Assembly: GCA_030656095.1 (NCBI GenBank) | Contig: JAUSOU010000064.1 | Span: 1 to 33,547 of the forward strand | Length of the DNA stretch: 33,547 nt | Source: Thermovirgaceae bacterium | GTDB taxonomy: Bacteria; Synergistota; Synergistia; Synergistales; Thermovirgaceae | Direction: 5' to 3' | Shown: one piece after another, positions 22,765-30,818 of the stretch | Layout: every line of letters starts with the position of its first letter | Position numbering within the stretch: position 1 is the first letter of the stretch | Notes under the pieces: model-generated | Seen by the model: only the letters and a program-made list of their open reading frames with translations | Databases searched by the model: none | Told to the model about the DNA's origin: nothing | Program-made: the position numbers and the translations under genes

Positions 22765-23818
22765 GGATTCTTATCGCTGGATATGGGGAGTTCTTCTTGT
22801 TGCCATTGTAGCCTTTGCCGGGTGGAGGATATTTTTCAAACCGGCTCCTCAACCTCCAGTGAGCGTCGCCGAGATACGTTCCAGGGAGGGGACCCCTGTG
22901 ACCTCTTTTAGAGTTGAGCTCTCGCCCTGGGAACACTGGCTTACCCTTTTTGGCAAGACTGTAGCCGCCGCAGAGGTCAAGGTTGCCGCTGAACGACAGG
23001 AGTATGTGGCTTCGGTCTCAGTGGAAGTTGGGGATACCGTGACGAAGGGGCAGGTTCTAGCGACCCTTGACAGGCAGACGGCAGGCGAAAGGCTCTCTGC
23101 ACAGGAGGCCATTACGCTCGAGATGGAGAGCAAGTACAACCGCCTGAAAATCCTCCATGCTGCTGGAGGCGCAAGCACCCAGGAGGTAGAGTCCGCCCTT
23201 TCGGCCGCAAAGAGTGCCAGTGCAGGCCTCAAGGATCTTCAAACCTCCTTTTCGCGCCTTTCCATTACCGCTCCTGTAGCCGGAGTAGTGACAGGGCGCT
23301 TTGCCGAAAAGGGGAACCTTGTCTCACCCGGCCAGGTACTCTTCACGGTTGCCGACCTGGGGCTGCTGGACGTGACTCTCGACGTTGCCCCGAACCAGAC
23401 CGGCAAGATAATCAAGGGGATGCCCTCCAGGGTCAGGACGCCCAACGGCTGGGTGGATTCGAAGATCAAGCGGATTGACCCTGTAGCGGATCCAGCCACG
23501 GGGCTGTTCAGTGTCGTGCTGTCGATACCACCACGCTCGGGGCTTAGCCCGGGGCAGACGGTCGAGGCGCAGATCCAGGACGAGAAAATCGCGGACGCGC
23601 TTGTGGTTCCCTATGAGGCTATCAAACAGATAGGGGGCGAAAGGACCGTCGTCTACATTCTTTCCGACGGAATAGCTTCCGAGCGCGGCGTAATAACGGG
23701 TGAATCCTTCAACGGCAACGTCAGGATCCTTTCCGGCGTGGACCCCGGCAATAGTGTCATAGTAAAGGGCTCTGACAGGATGTTCCCTAACGCCAAAGTC
23801 TGGGTCCAGGAGGAGTGA
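22751..23818 (+). CDS. RND efflux periplasmic adaptor (HlyD/MFP family)
   Basis: The protein bridges the RND pump and the TolC-like channel. It has an N-terminal anchor helix (residues about 10-27, WGVLLVAIVAFAGWRIFF), a lipoyl/barrel-sandwich half-motif (VEVGDTVTKGQVLATLD), a short coiled-coil hairpin (about residues 112-165), the second lipoyl half (ITAPVAGVVTGRFAEKGNLVSPGQVLFTVADLG), and a beta-barrel and membrane-proximal domain. TTG 22751 is chosen because GGAGG lies 7 nt upstream. It starts inside the end of the TolC-like gene and is followed 3 nt later by the pump. The 355-residue length is typical of short-hairpin adaptors. Confidence 0.92.
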   Translation: MNANKDSYRWIWGVLLVAIVAFAGWRIFFKPAPQPPVSVAEIRSREGTPVTSFRVELSPWEHWLTLFGKTVAAAEVKVAAERQEYVASVSVEVGDTVTKGQVLATLDRQTAGERLSAQEAITLEMESKYNRLKILHAAGGASTQEVESALSAAKSASAGLKDLQTSFSRLSITAPVAGVVTGRFAEKGNLVSPGQVLFTVADLGLLDVTLDVAPNQTGKIIKGMPSRVRTPNGWVDSKIKRIDPVADPATGLFSVVLSIPPRSGLSPGQTVEAQIQDEKIADALVVPYEAIKQIGGERTVVYILSDGIASERGVITGESFNGNVRILSGVDPGNSVIVKGSDRMFPNAKVWVQEE

Positions 23819-23821
23819 CCG

Positions 23822-26800
23822 ATGAGCATTATCGGAAACTCCGTCAGAAGACCGGTCCTCACGACGGTTATTATGTCGATCTTCGTTCTTCTCGGGCTCT
23901 ATTCCTTTTACCAGCTTGGGGTTGCACTGCTTCCGAAGATCGACATACCCGTAGTCCTTGTCAGAGTCCCCTACAGTGGGGCAGGTCCGCTTGAGGTCGA
24001 GCGGCTGATCGTTCAGCCAATCGAGGACGCAGTCGCATCCGTCGAGGGTGTAAAGGAGATCAACGGATATGCTCTCGAGGGGACAGGGTTCGTCGTCGCG
24101 GTTCTGAACTACGAAGTGGACGTCACCCAGGCCACCCTGGACATTTCCACCCGTGTCAAGGCCATCGCGGGAAATCTTCCGGATGATGCGGACGAACCCG
24201 TTGTCGACAAGGTCGACATAACGGCCCAGCCTTTTATGATGATCGTTGCGAAATCCACCCTTCCCTCATATCAGGCCAGGGACATCGTTGACGATCAGGT
24301 CGCCAAACGGCTCACGCAGATAACAGGAATGGCAAGTGTCGATATAAGGGGGGGCAGGGTCAGGGAGATCCATCTCAATGCGGATCCGTCCAGTCTTATG
24401 GCGCATAACCTTAGCCTCAGAAGACTTGCGTCCCTGGTAAGGGAGAGCAACTTCAACTCTCCGTCGGGGAGCATCGCCCTTGGGGGCAAGGAGACCTCCA
24501 TCCGTATCGTTGGGGAACCTTCCACACCGAAAGAGCTTGGAGAGATAGGCATCCCTCTTGGAGAGGGACGGGTGGTCCGGCTGGGAAATGTCGTTCGCGT
24601 CGTGGACGGCCTTGCGGAGGAACGGAACCGCGCCAGGTTTGACGGTCGGGATTCGATCCTTCTCGAACTGATAGCGCGGCCTAACGCTAATATCGTCCGG
24701 GTTTCCAAAGAGGTCATGGTGGAACTGGATTCCATCTCACCTGGCCTCGGGGGCAGCATTGAGTTGGAAGTAGTCTACGATTCCAGCAAATTCGTTGAAC
24801 AATCGGTCAGAAACGTCATAAGGGACATGATGATCGGAACCCTTCTGACCGCTCTGATCATTTTCCTTTTTCTCAGGCAGTTCGGTTCGACCATTGCCGT
24901 TGCTATCTCCATGCCGACATCAATAATCGCGACCTTTATCCCGATGTACTTTTTCGACTACACCCTCAACGTCATGAGCACGCTCGGTCTGGCAATCTCC
25001 GTCGGCGTACTTGTCAACAACGCGATACTGGTTCTGGAGAACATTTACAGGTACAGGGAACTCGGGATGGATCCGATCACGGCAGCGGAAGAGGGGACCA
25101 GAGAGATCTCCCTCGCAGTAATCTCCACCACTGCGACCAACCTTGGAGTCTTCATTCCCATCGCATTCATGGGCGGCATCGTCGGGCAGTTTTTCAACCA
25201 GTTTGCCCTGACCGTTGTTTTTTCAACCCTTTTCTCCCTCTGGGTAGCGTTTACAGTTACACCCATGGCCGCGGCAAGGCTCGGAGGGGATTCTATACAC
25301 GTTTCTCCGATCGCCAAGAGGACAACCGCATGGTGGCAGTGGCTGTATCGGGAAGTGGAGGTCTTCCACCACGTATATGTTGAAAAGGCGGTCAGGCATC
25401 CCGGGATCACGATTGGATTTTTTGGGATCCTGTTCATCGGTACGCTCTTTCTTGTCCCGAAGGTCGGGTTTGAATTCTTCCCCCGGGTGGACGAAGGTGT
25501 CATCAGGGTAAACCTGGAGCTTTCCAGCACCGCCTCTATTGACGCCACTGACAACGAGATAAGAAAAGTGGAAAGATTCCTGCAGGCCCAGCCCTACGTA
25601 AAATCGATCAGCACGACGGTAGGAGGAGGAAGGCTTTCTGGTGTCAACAGCGGAACCGTAAGGGTTTACCTTGTCGACGAGGGGGAAAGGAAGAGCGCCT
25701 TTGCGATTGGTTCCGATCTCAGAAGGGAGTTTGCCGGACTCCCGGATACGAATGTAACCGTCAACGTAGCTTCCGGGCAGGGCGGTGGGGGAAGGAGCAG
25801 GCCGGTGCAGATCACTATAACAGGTCCAGACCTGGATGTTCTCGACAGTATCTCCAAGGAACTGCTGGAGAAGATCCGGGATGTCCCAGGCCTTGCGGAC
25901 CTGGATACCGACTGGAAGGTCGGAAGGTTCGAGCTCAGGCTGACCCCCGATCACTACAGGCTCTCTTCCATGGGCGTCACGCTCTCTGAGGTGGCAGAGG
26001 AGCTCAGGGGCTATCTCATCGGGATCAAGGCAGGAGTCTTCAGAGAAAAAGGGTACGAATACGATATTCTGGTCAAGCTTTCCGACAGGTGGATAGAATC
26101 CTCTTCCCGTGTTCCGGGTCTACCCATGTGGACCCCTTCTGGATTCGTCCCGGTCGGGGAACTTACGGAGGTCACTACCGTGCCGTCACCGACAGCCATT
26201 TACCGGGTGGACCGGCAGCGCAAGGTCAGCGTGACCGCAGATGTTGCGGGAAGGACTGTAGGAGAGGTCTTCCGCGATATCAACCCCAGAATGGAGGAGA
26301 TCGATCTCCCTGCCGGATACCGCTTCCTGATAGAGGGAGAGATGCAGAACATACAGGAGAACTTTCAGAGGATGCTGATGGCCTTCGGTATGGCAATAAT
26401 ACTGATTTTTCTCATGATCGCGGGTATTCTTGAATCATATCTCTTCTCGTTAGTTATTATGCTGACGATCCCTCTTTCTGTGATCGGAGTCATTCCGACC
26501 CTGCTTCTGACAGGCACGTCGCTTTCGATCTACGGACTGCTAGGGCTTGTCATGATCGTCGGTCTTGTTGTCAACAACGCCATTGTTGTCGTGGATTATG
26601 CGGAAGTCGTCAGAAAGAAGGGGCATTCGGCCGCAGAAGCGGTGATTGAGGCCTGCAGGGTGAGGTTCCGGCCTATAATCATGGCTGATGTCACCACTTT
26701 TGTCGCCATGATGCCTCTGGCACTGGGGCTCGGTGCAGGCGGCCAATACCGTGCTCCGCTCGCGATAGTATTGATAGGGGGACTTTTCGCTGGCGGGACC

Positions 26801-26884
26801 ATGGCGATCTTTCTGGTCCCGCCGATCTACAAGATCGTGTGGGATATCAAGAATCGATTCATAAGGAGGGACGAAAATGCGTAA
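23822..26884 (+). CDS. RND-superfamily efflux pump (AcrB/HAE-1-like) with Asn-Asn at the TM4 relay
   Basis: At 1020 residues it has the full twelve-helix RND layout with two large periplasmic loops. Opening MSIIGNSVRRPVLTTVIMSIFVLLGLYSF, the pore-domain start PGAGPLEVERL-type segment, and TM10-12 (IYGLLGLVMIVGLVVNNAIVVVDY; PLALGLGAGGQYRAPLAIVLIGG) identify the family. In AcrB-type pumps TM4 carries two Asp residues needed for proton relay. Here that motif reads GVLVNNAILVLEN, with Asn399-Asn400 from codons AAC AAC. An Asp in TM11 (MADVTTFVAMMPLALG, Asp956) stands where relatives usually have a small or hydroxyl residue. Coupling may therefore differ from classical proton antiport. It lies between the adaptor gene and an overlapping unknown gene. 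Substrate unknown. Confidence 0.93.
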   Translation: MSIIGNSVRRPVLTTVIMSIFVLLGLYSFYQLGVALLPKIDIPVVLVRVPYSGAGPLEVERLIVQPIEDAVASVEGVKEINGYALEGTGFVVAVLNYEVDVTQATLDISTRVKAIAGNLPDDADEPVVDKVDITAQPFMMIVAKSTLPSYQARDIVDDQVAKRLTQITGMASVDIRGGRVREIHLNADPSSLMAHNLSLRRLASLVRESNFNSPSGSIALGGKETSIRIVGEPSTPKELGEIGIPLGEGRVVRLGNVVRVVDGLAEERNRARFDGRDSILLELIARPNANIVRVSKEVMVELDSISPGLGGSIELEVVYDSSKFVEQSVRNVIRDMMIGTLLTALIIFLFLRQFGSTIAVAISMPTSIIATFIPMYFFDYTLNVMSTLGLAISVGVLVNNAILVLENIYRYRELGMDPITAAEEGTREISLAVISTTATNLGVFIPIAFMGGIVGQFFNQFALTVVFSTLFSLWVAFTVTPMAAARLGGDSIHVSPIAKRTTAWWQWLYREVEVFHHVYVEKAVRHPGITIGFFGILFIGTLFLVPKVGFEFFPRVDEGVIRVNLELSSTASIDATDNEIRKVERFLQAQPYVKSISTTVGGGRLSGVNSGTVRVYLVDEGERKSAFAIGSDLRREFAGLPDTNVTVNVASGQGGGGRSRPVQITITGPDLDVLDSISKELLEKIRDVPGLADLDTDWKVGRFELRLTPDHYRLSSMGVTLSEVAEELRGYLIGIKAGVFREKGYEYDILVKLSDRWIESSSRVPGLPMWTPSGFVPVGELTEVTTVPSPTAIYRVDRQRKVSVTADVAGRTVGEVFRDINPRMEEIDLPAGYRFLIEGEMQNIQENFQRMLMAFGMAIILIFLMIAGILESYLFSLVIMLTIPLSVIGVIPTLLLTGTSLSIYGLLGLVMIVGLVVNNAIVVVDYAEVVRKKGHSAAEAVIEACRVRFRPIIMADVTTFVAMMPLALGLGAGGQYRAPLAIVLIGGLFAGGTMAIFLVPPIYKIVWDIKNRFIRRDENA

Positions 26885-28373
26885 AGGTCTGTTTTTCTGG
26901 TTTTCAGTGCTGCTGGCCGCGGGGATCATCGGCGGAGCGGTTTTCTTTTTCGGCAAGACCCCTGACAAGGTTCTTGACGTAACCCGGGCAATTCCTGCGA
27001 TTGAAGCGGAGTCTCCGCATCTCTTCCTGGTTGTTGAATCCGGCCAGATAGAGCCGGGACTTCCATCGCAGATCATCCAGAAGGCAGAAGAAGGGACGAG
27101 GCCAATTCTCAGCGCCATCGACGACCTTATGCCGCTTTTTTCCTTCGCGGAGCAGTCTGCTGCGGTCGTGGCATGGCACTCGAACGAGCCTGTCTTTTAC
27201 GGCTGTTTTCTTTTCCCGAAGGAGATGGCGGCGGATCTGCAAGCGGGTAAACTTCCGGCTGTGTGGCTTGAAAAATCCTCCGGGCTTGCCCTGGATCCTT
27301 CTGACAAGGAGGGTCTTCTGCAACTTTCCGCAGGCAGCGGGCGTCTGGTCTTCACCGTCCGAACGGAGGGGAACCTCCTGATGGCCGCTTTGTCTCCGGA
27401 GGGGATCGAAAAGATGTCCCGGACTTTTTCCGGAGAGGAAAAACGCATCGATCCTGAATTCGCCGTGGAGCGCTCCTGGCCCGCCCATTTGAGGCTGTTC
27501 GACGGGCTACTCCTGGCGCAGGCCGCATCTGTCAGGGGGGTTGAAGCGCCGGATGTGCCGGTTGGCGGCGAGATCGCATGGAACAGCCGCGGTCAGAACG
27601 GTGAGATCGCCTGGAGTCTGAATGGAATCATGGAGTGGGTACCGGAGAATATTCGTACAAAACTTGTCCCGCACCAATGGAAGGAACTTGTCTATCTTCC
27701 CGATCCCCTGATAGCTGGGGCAGGGTTGTCGATTCCCGGAGGTCTGGAAGAACTGACCGATGAGGATTTTGAAATTCCAGGCTGGATCCTGAATTCTGGC
27801 CTGGACAGGAAATCACTTGCAGCCCTTCTGGCCGGCCCCCTGATGGTGACGGTTGGCGGCCAGAGCAGGGTGTTGTTTTTCAGCCTCCCCGGCCTTCTTG
27901 TGCAGCTGCCGGGCAGGGGCGGGGACGGGATCAAGTGGGTGGAAGGTCTGTGGGCAAGCAAGTGGACCGGATTAGGCCTTACCCCAAAGCCGCTGGAAGG
28001 TTTTTCGGCGGGAGGGATGCTGTCGGTCCCCCTTTCCGTTGTCGCTGCGGCGCGCGAGGATCTCGCGATTGCAGGAGTGATCTCCAATTCGTCGCTGGGT
28101 AAAACGGTTCCGGTCAAAGAAGTTGTCGCTCTCGGCGAACGAAAGGTGCTTCTGTGGTTTTATGCCGATTTTCCGAAGGCTGCGGCCGCGCTTGAAAACC
28201 TTGCCAAGGTCGGGAATCTTGCCGACAGGTTCGGCGTAAATGGATCCACCACCCCGGAGGAGATCATCGCAGCTGTGAATGGAATGCGTTCACTCGGGAG
28301 AGTTTCATTGGTTCTGCACGATATAGAATCCGGGAGGGGCAGCTGGAATAATGACCCTCCACCCGAAGAGTAA
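26877..28373 (+). CDS. Unrecognised membrane-anchored protein of the efflux operon
   Basis: I do not recognise a family with confidence; a distant DUF3352-like relationship is possible. The 498-residue protein has one N-terminal helix (residues about 5-26, LFFWFSVLLAAGIIGGAVFFFG) and a large extracytoplasmic part without Cys-rich or catalytic motifs. The part appears built from two similar-sized alpha/beta halves, each with a hydrophobic pattern such as AALLAGPLMVTVGGQSRVLFFSLPGLLVQLPG. Its ATG overlaps the pump gene by 8 nt, so it is translationally coupled and probably part of the same complex or its quality control. Tripartite RND systems normally need no such subunit. Confidence 0.7.
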   Translation: MRKGLFFWFSVLLAAGIIGGAVFFFGKTPDKVLDVTRAIPAIEAESPHLFLVVESGQIEPGLPSQIIQKAEEGTRPILSAIDDLMPLFSFAEQSAAVVAWHSNEPVFYGCFLFPKEMAADLQAGKLPAVWLEKSSGLALDPSDKEGLLQLSAGSGRLVFTVRTEGNLLMAALSPEGIEKMSRTFSGEEKRIDPEFAVERSWPAHLRLFDGLLLAQAASVRGVEAPDVPVGGEIAWNSRGQNGEIAWSLNGIMEWVPENIRTKLVPHQWKELVYLPDPLIAGAGLSIPGGLEELTDEDFEIPGWILNSGLDRKSLAALLAGPLMVTVGGQSRVLFFSLPGLLVQLPGRGGDGIKWVEGLWASKWTGLGLTPKPLEGFSAGGMLSVPLSVVAAAREDLAIAGVISNSSLGKTVPVKEVVALGERKVLLWFYADFPKAAAALENLAKVGNLADRFGVNGSTTPEEIIAAVNGMRSLGRVSLVLHDIESGRGSWNNDPPPEE

Positions 28374-28415
28374 ATCTTTGGCCAGGGAAACGGAAATGAC
28401 CGAGGAGGAATTGCA

Positions 28416-29693
28416 ATGCAGGGAAACCCTCTTGCCGTAATGATCGAGCGTGGCTGCGTTGAGTGGTGCAGCCACGCCGAAGAATTGTCAACACTGTTCG
28501 GAAAAGAGATGGTCACCGGATATATAGGCTTCGACCCCACCGCGGACAGTCTGCACGTCGGCCACCTGATCCCTATGATGGGTCTTGCATGGATGCAGCG
28601 GTTCGGACACAGGCCCATTGCGATAGCGGGCGTGGGGACGGGTCTTATAGGTGATCCCTCCGGCAAGAGCAAGGAGCGTAATTTGCTCACCCTTGAGCAG
28701 GTTGAGCAAAATGTCGTCACTGTCCAGGAACAGCTGGCGCGTTTTCTCGATTTTGACTGCGGGATCAATTCCGCGCTGATAATCAACAACTACGACTGGC
28801 TTGGAAAACAGAACCTCATTGAGTTTCTTCGCGACACGGGCAAGCACTTCAGCATCAATTACATGATGGGCCGGGAGTATGTCAAAAGCCGGCTTGACGA
28901 CCCCGAGAAGTCGATCTCGTATACCGAATTCTCGTACATGCTACTGCAGGCCTTTGACTTTTGTCACTTATTCGAGAATTTCGGGTGCAAACTGCAGATG
29001 GGCGGAAATGACCAGCAGGGGAACATAATCGCCGGGATAGACCTTATCAGAAAGAAAGCGGGTGGACAGGCTTTCGGGACCACCTACCCGCTTCTTTTAA
29101 GCGCTTCGGGACAAAAATTCGGGAAAACCGAGGGCGGAACTGTCTGGCTTTCGCCGGAGAGGACATCGCCCTACAAGTTCTACCAGTTCTGGATCAACAC
29201 GGATGACAGGGATATCGACAAACTGCTGAAACTTTTCACGTTCCTCTCCATGGATGATATCGTGAAGATAATGGAACAGCATGTGTCGAGGCCGGAAAGC
29301 AGGGGGGGACAGAGAAGGCTCGCAATGGAGGTTACCTCGATGGTTCACGGGGATCAGGCTGCCAGAGCGGCAGAGAGGGCCAGCGCGATCCTTTTCGGGG
29401 AAGGCTTTGAGCCCTCGGAACTTACTCCAGAAATGCTGGGCATTCTCATGGGCGAAGTGCCGGCGGGGGTATTCAGCGATTCAGCCATGTCGTTGGCATT
29501 CGATGTTCTTGCCGAGTCGGGTGCATGTTCCAGCAAGAGCGAGGCGAGGCGGCTGATCCAGGGAGGAGGAGTCTATCTCAACGGAAGGCGGCTGGATGCA
29601 TCGGGCGAGATCGGCGCCGATGACCTGCTTGAAGGCAGACATCTTTTCTTCAGGCTGGGGAAGAAAAGATTCTTCGCTGCGACAAAGGTCTGA
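28416..29693 (+). CDS. tyrS: Tyrosyl-tRNA synthetase
   Basis: This class I aminoacyl-tRNA synthetase charges tRNA-Tyr. The HIGH-equivalent is HVGH (residues 47-50) after IGFDPTADSL, tyrosine/tRNA-binding motifs include LQMGGNDQQGNI, and the KMSKS-equivalent is KFGKT (234-238), the form used by bacterial TyrRS. A C-terminal S4 RNA-binding domain is present (SKSEARRLIQGGGVYLNGRRL). At 425 residues it is of standard length. ATG 28416 has GGAGG 7 nt upstream. It follows the efflux operon by 42 nt and precedes the acyltransferase by 13 nt. No T-box leader is visible ahead of it. Confidence 0.97.
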   Translation: MQGNPLAVMIERGCVEWCSHAEELSTLFGKEMVTGYIGFDPTADSLHVGHLIPMMGLAWMQRFGHRPIAIAGVGTGLIGDPSGKSKERNLLTLEQVEQNVVTVQEQLARFLDFDCGINSALIINNYDWLGKQNLIEFLRDTGKHFSINYMMGREYVKSRLDDPEKSISYTEFSYMLLQAFDFCHLFENFGCKLQMGGNDQQGNIIAGIDLIRKKAGGQAFGTTYPLLLSASGQKFGKTEGGTVWLSPERTSPYKFYQFWINTDDRDIDKLLKLFTFLSMDDIVKIMEQHVSRPESRGGQRRLAMEVTSMVHGDQAARAAERASAILFGEGFEPSELTPEMLGILMGEVPAGVFSDSAMSLAFDVLAESGACSSKSEARRLIQGGGVYLNGRRLDASGEIGADDLLEGRHLFFRLGKKRFFAATKV

Positions 29694-29706
29694 GGGTTTT
29701 AGATAA

Positions 29707-30561
29707 ATGTCTTTGCAGGCAAGGGTGCTTGACGGGATAAGAAAATGGATCCGCCCCGGCTGGAGAGCGTCATTCGTGACAGGGAGCGTATATGCACTTT
29801 TACGCATTGTCCGGCCCAGGCGTTCTGTCGCACTTGCGAACATGGAGATAGCCTTTCCCGGCTCGACTTCTGGCTGGAGAAGAGAAACGCTTTCCAGGGT
29901 TTACCGCCACTTCGCATCGATACTTGCGGAGTACCTTGTCGTTCAGAACGATCCTTCAATGGTCCTCGAGTGGTTCACAGGGTGCGAGGGGAAGGATCAC
30001 CTGGACCGTCAGCTTTCGGAGGGCAAGGGTGCTGTCCTGCTGATGTCCCACTTCGGGAACTGGGAACTTATGGCCGCATGGCTCGTCCAGAACGGGTTCC
30101 CCATCTACGGCGTCATTCAGAACCCAAGCGATCCGGGACTGGCGGAACTGATCGACAGATACAGGAAAAACATCGGAGGGGAACCGATACCCAAGCAGTT
30201 CATGCTCAGGGAGCCCGTAAAACGCCTGAAGGAAGGCAAGATGGTCGTGGTGGCCGGCGACCAGAGTTGGGGGGGCAGGGGGGCTCTCAGGATCCCCTTC
30301 TTCGGGAAGGAGTGCGGAACCGCCGGAGGCCCGGCGGGATTTTCTCTTCTGGCCGGTGTGCCGCTCATACCTGTCGCCGCCTTCCGGCTGGGGCCGTTCA
30401 GCTACAGGATCGAGATAGGTCCTCCCATTGATGAACCGGCACTGGGAACGCGGGAGGATAAGGTTCTGGAGATGACCATTGCGGCCAATCGCTGGACCGA
30501 GAGCATAATAAAAAGAGCGCCAGAGCAGTGGCTCTGGATGCACCGGCGCTGGCGCGACTGA
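29707..30561 (+). CDS. Lipid A biosynthesis acyltransferase family protein (LpxL/HtrB-like)
   Basis: This is a membrane-associated lysophospholipid/lipid A acyltransferase. The catalytic HX4(D/E) motif is His115-FGNW-Glu120 in LLMSHFGNWELM, with supporting motifs VVVAGDQSWGG and IPFFGKECGTAGGPAGFSLLAGVPLIPVAAFR. Its 284 residues are slightly shorter than E. coli LpxL (about 306). It lies 13 nt downstream of tyrS with a GAGGG Shine-Dalgarno sequence. Its presence supports an LPS-bearing, diderm cell. The exact acceptor (lipid A or another glycolipid) cannot be told from sequence. Confidence 0.9.
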   Translation: MSLQARVLDGIRKWIRPGWRASFVTGSVYALLRIVRPRRSVALANMEIAFPGSTSGWRRETLSRVYRHFASILAEYLVVQNDPSMVLEWFTGCEGKDHLDRQLSEGKGAVLLMSHFGNWELMAAWLVQNGFPIYGVIQNPSDPGLAELIDRYRKNIGGEPIPKQFMLREPVKRLKEGKMVVVAGDQSWGGRGALRIPFFGKECGTAGGPAGFSLLAGVPLIPVAAFRLGPFSYRIEIGPPIDEPALGTREDKVLEMTIAANRWTESIIKRAPEQWLWMHRRWRD

Positions 30562-30577
30562 AGTTGATTATTCGGGT

Positions 30578-30591
30578 CTGATAAAAATCAG
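30578..30591. terminator. Possible weak bidirectional hairpin between convergent genes
   Basis: CTGAT-AAAA-ATCAG forms a 5-bp stem between the acyltransferase stop and the tautomerase stop. Plus-strand transcripts then read GATTTCTTCTC, which is T-rich but not a clean T run. It is the only hairpin in the 26-nt gap, so it may help end both transcripts, weakly. Confidence 0.25.
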
Positions 30592-30779
30592 GATTTCTTC
30601 TCGGAAAAGAGTTCGCCGCCAACGGAGTAGTCTCCGGGGTTCATCTCGGAAAGAATGATCCGAACCTGCTCCGGTTTTACTCCCAGGGATGCGCATATTG
30701 AAGATGTCATTTCTTTCACGAGGTTCTTTTTCTGTTCCATGGAACGTCCTTCCAGCAGGTGCACCTGAACGATCGGCAT
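30588..30779 (-). CDS. 4-oxalocrotonate tautomerase family protein
   Basis: The small 63-residue tautomerase begins MPIVQVHLLEGRSMEQKKNLVKEMTSSI. The proline exposed after Met removal is the catalytic base in the family. The C-terminal half (VKPEQVRIILSEMNPGDYSVGG) fits the 4-OT fold. ATG 30779 is chosen over the ORF-track 30812 start because GGAGGG precedes it and it places Pro at position 2. It is the last gene of the mnmE cluster, 39 nt downstream of mnmE. The substrate is unknown; many relatives act promiscuously on keto-enol compounds. Confidence 0.9.
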   Translation of the reverse strand: MPIVQVHLLEGRSMEQKKNLVKEMTSSICASLGVKPEQVRIILSEMNPGDYSVGGELFSEKKS

Positions 30780-30818
30780 TTTGTTCCCTCCTTTTTTGTA
30801 TGGAAATATCATGCAAGG

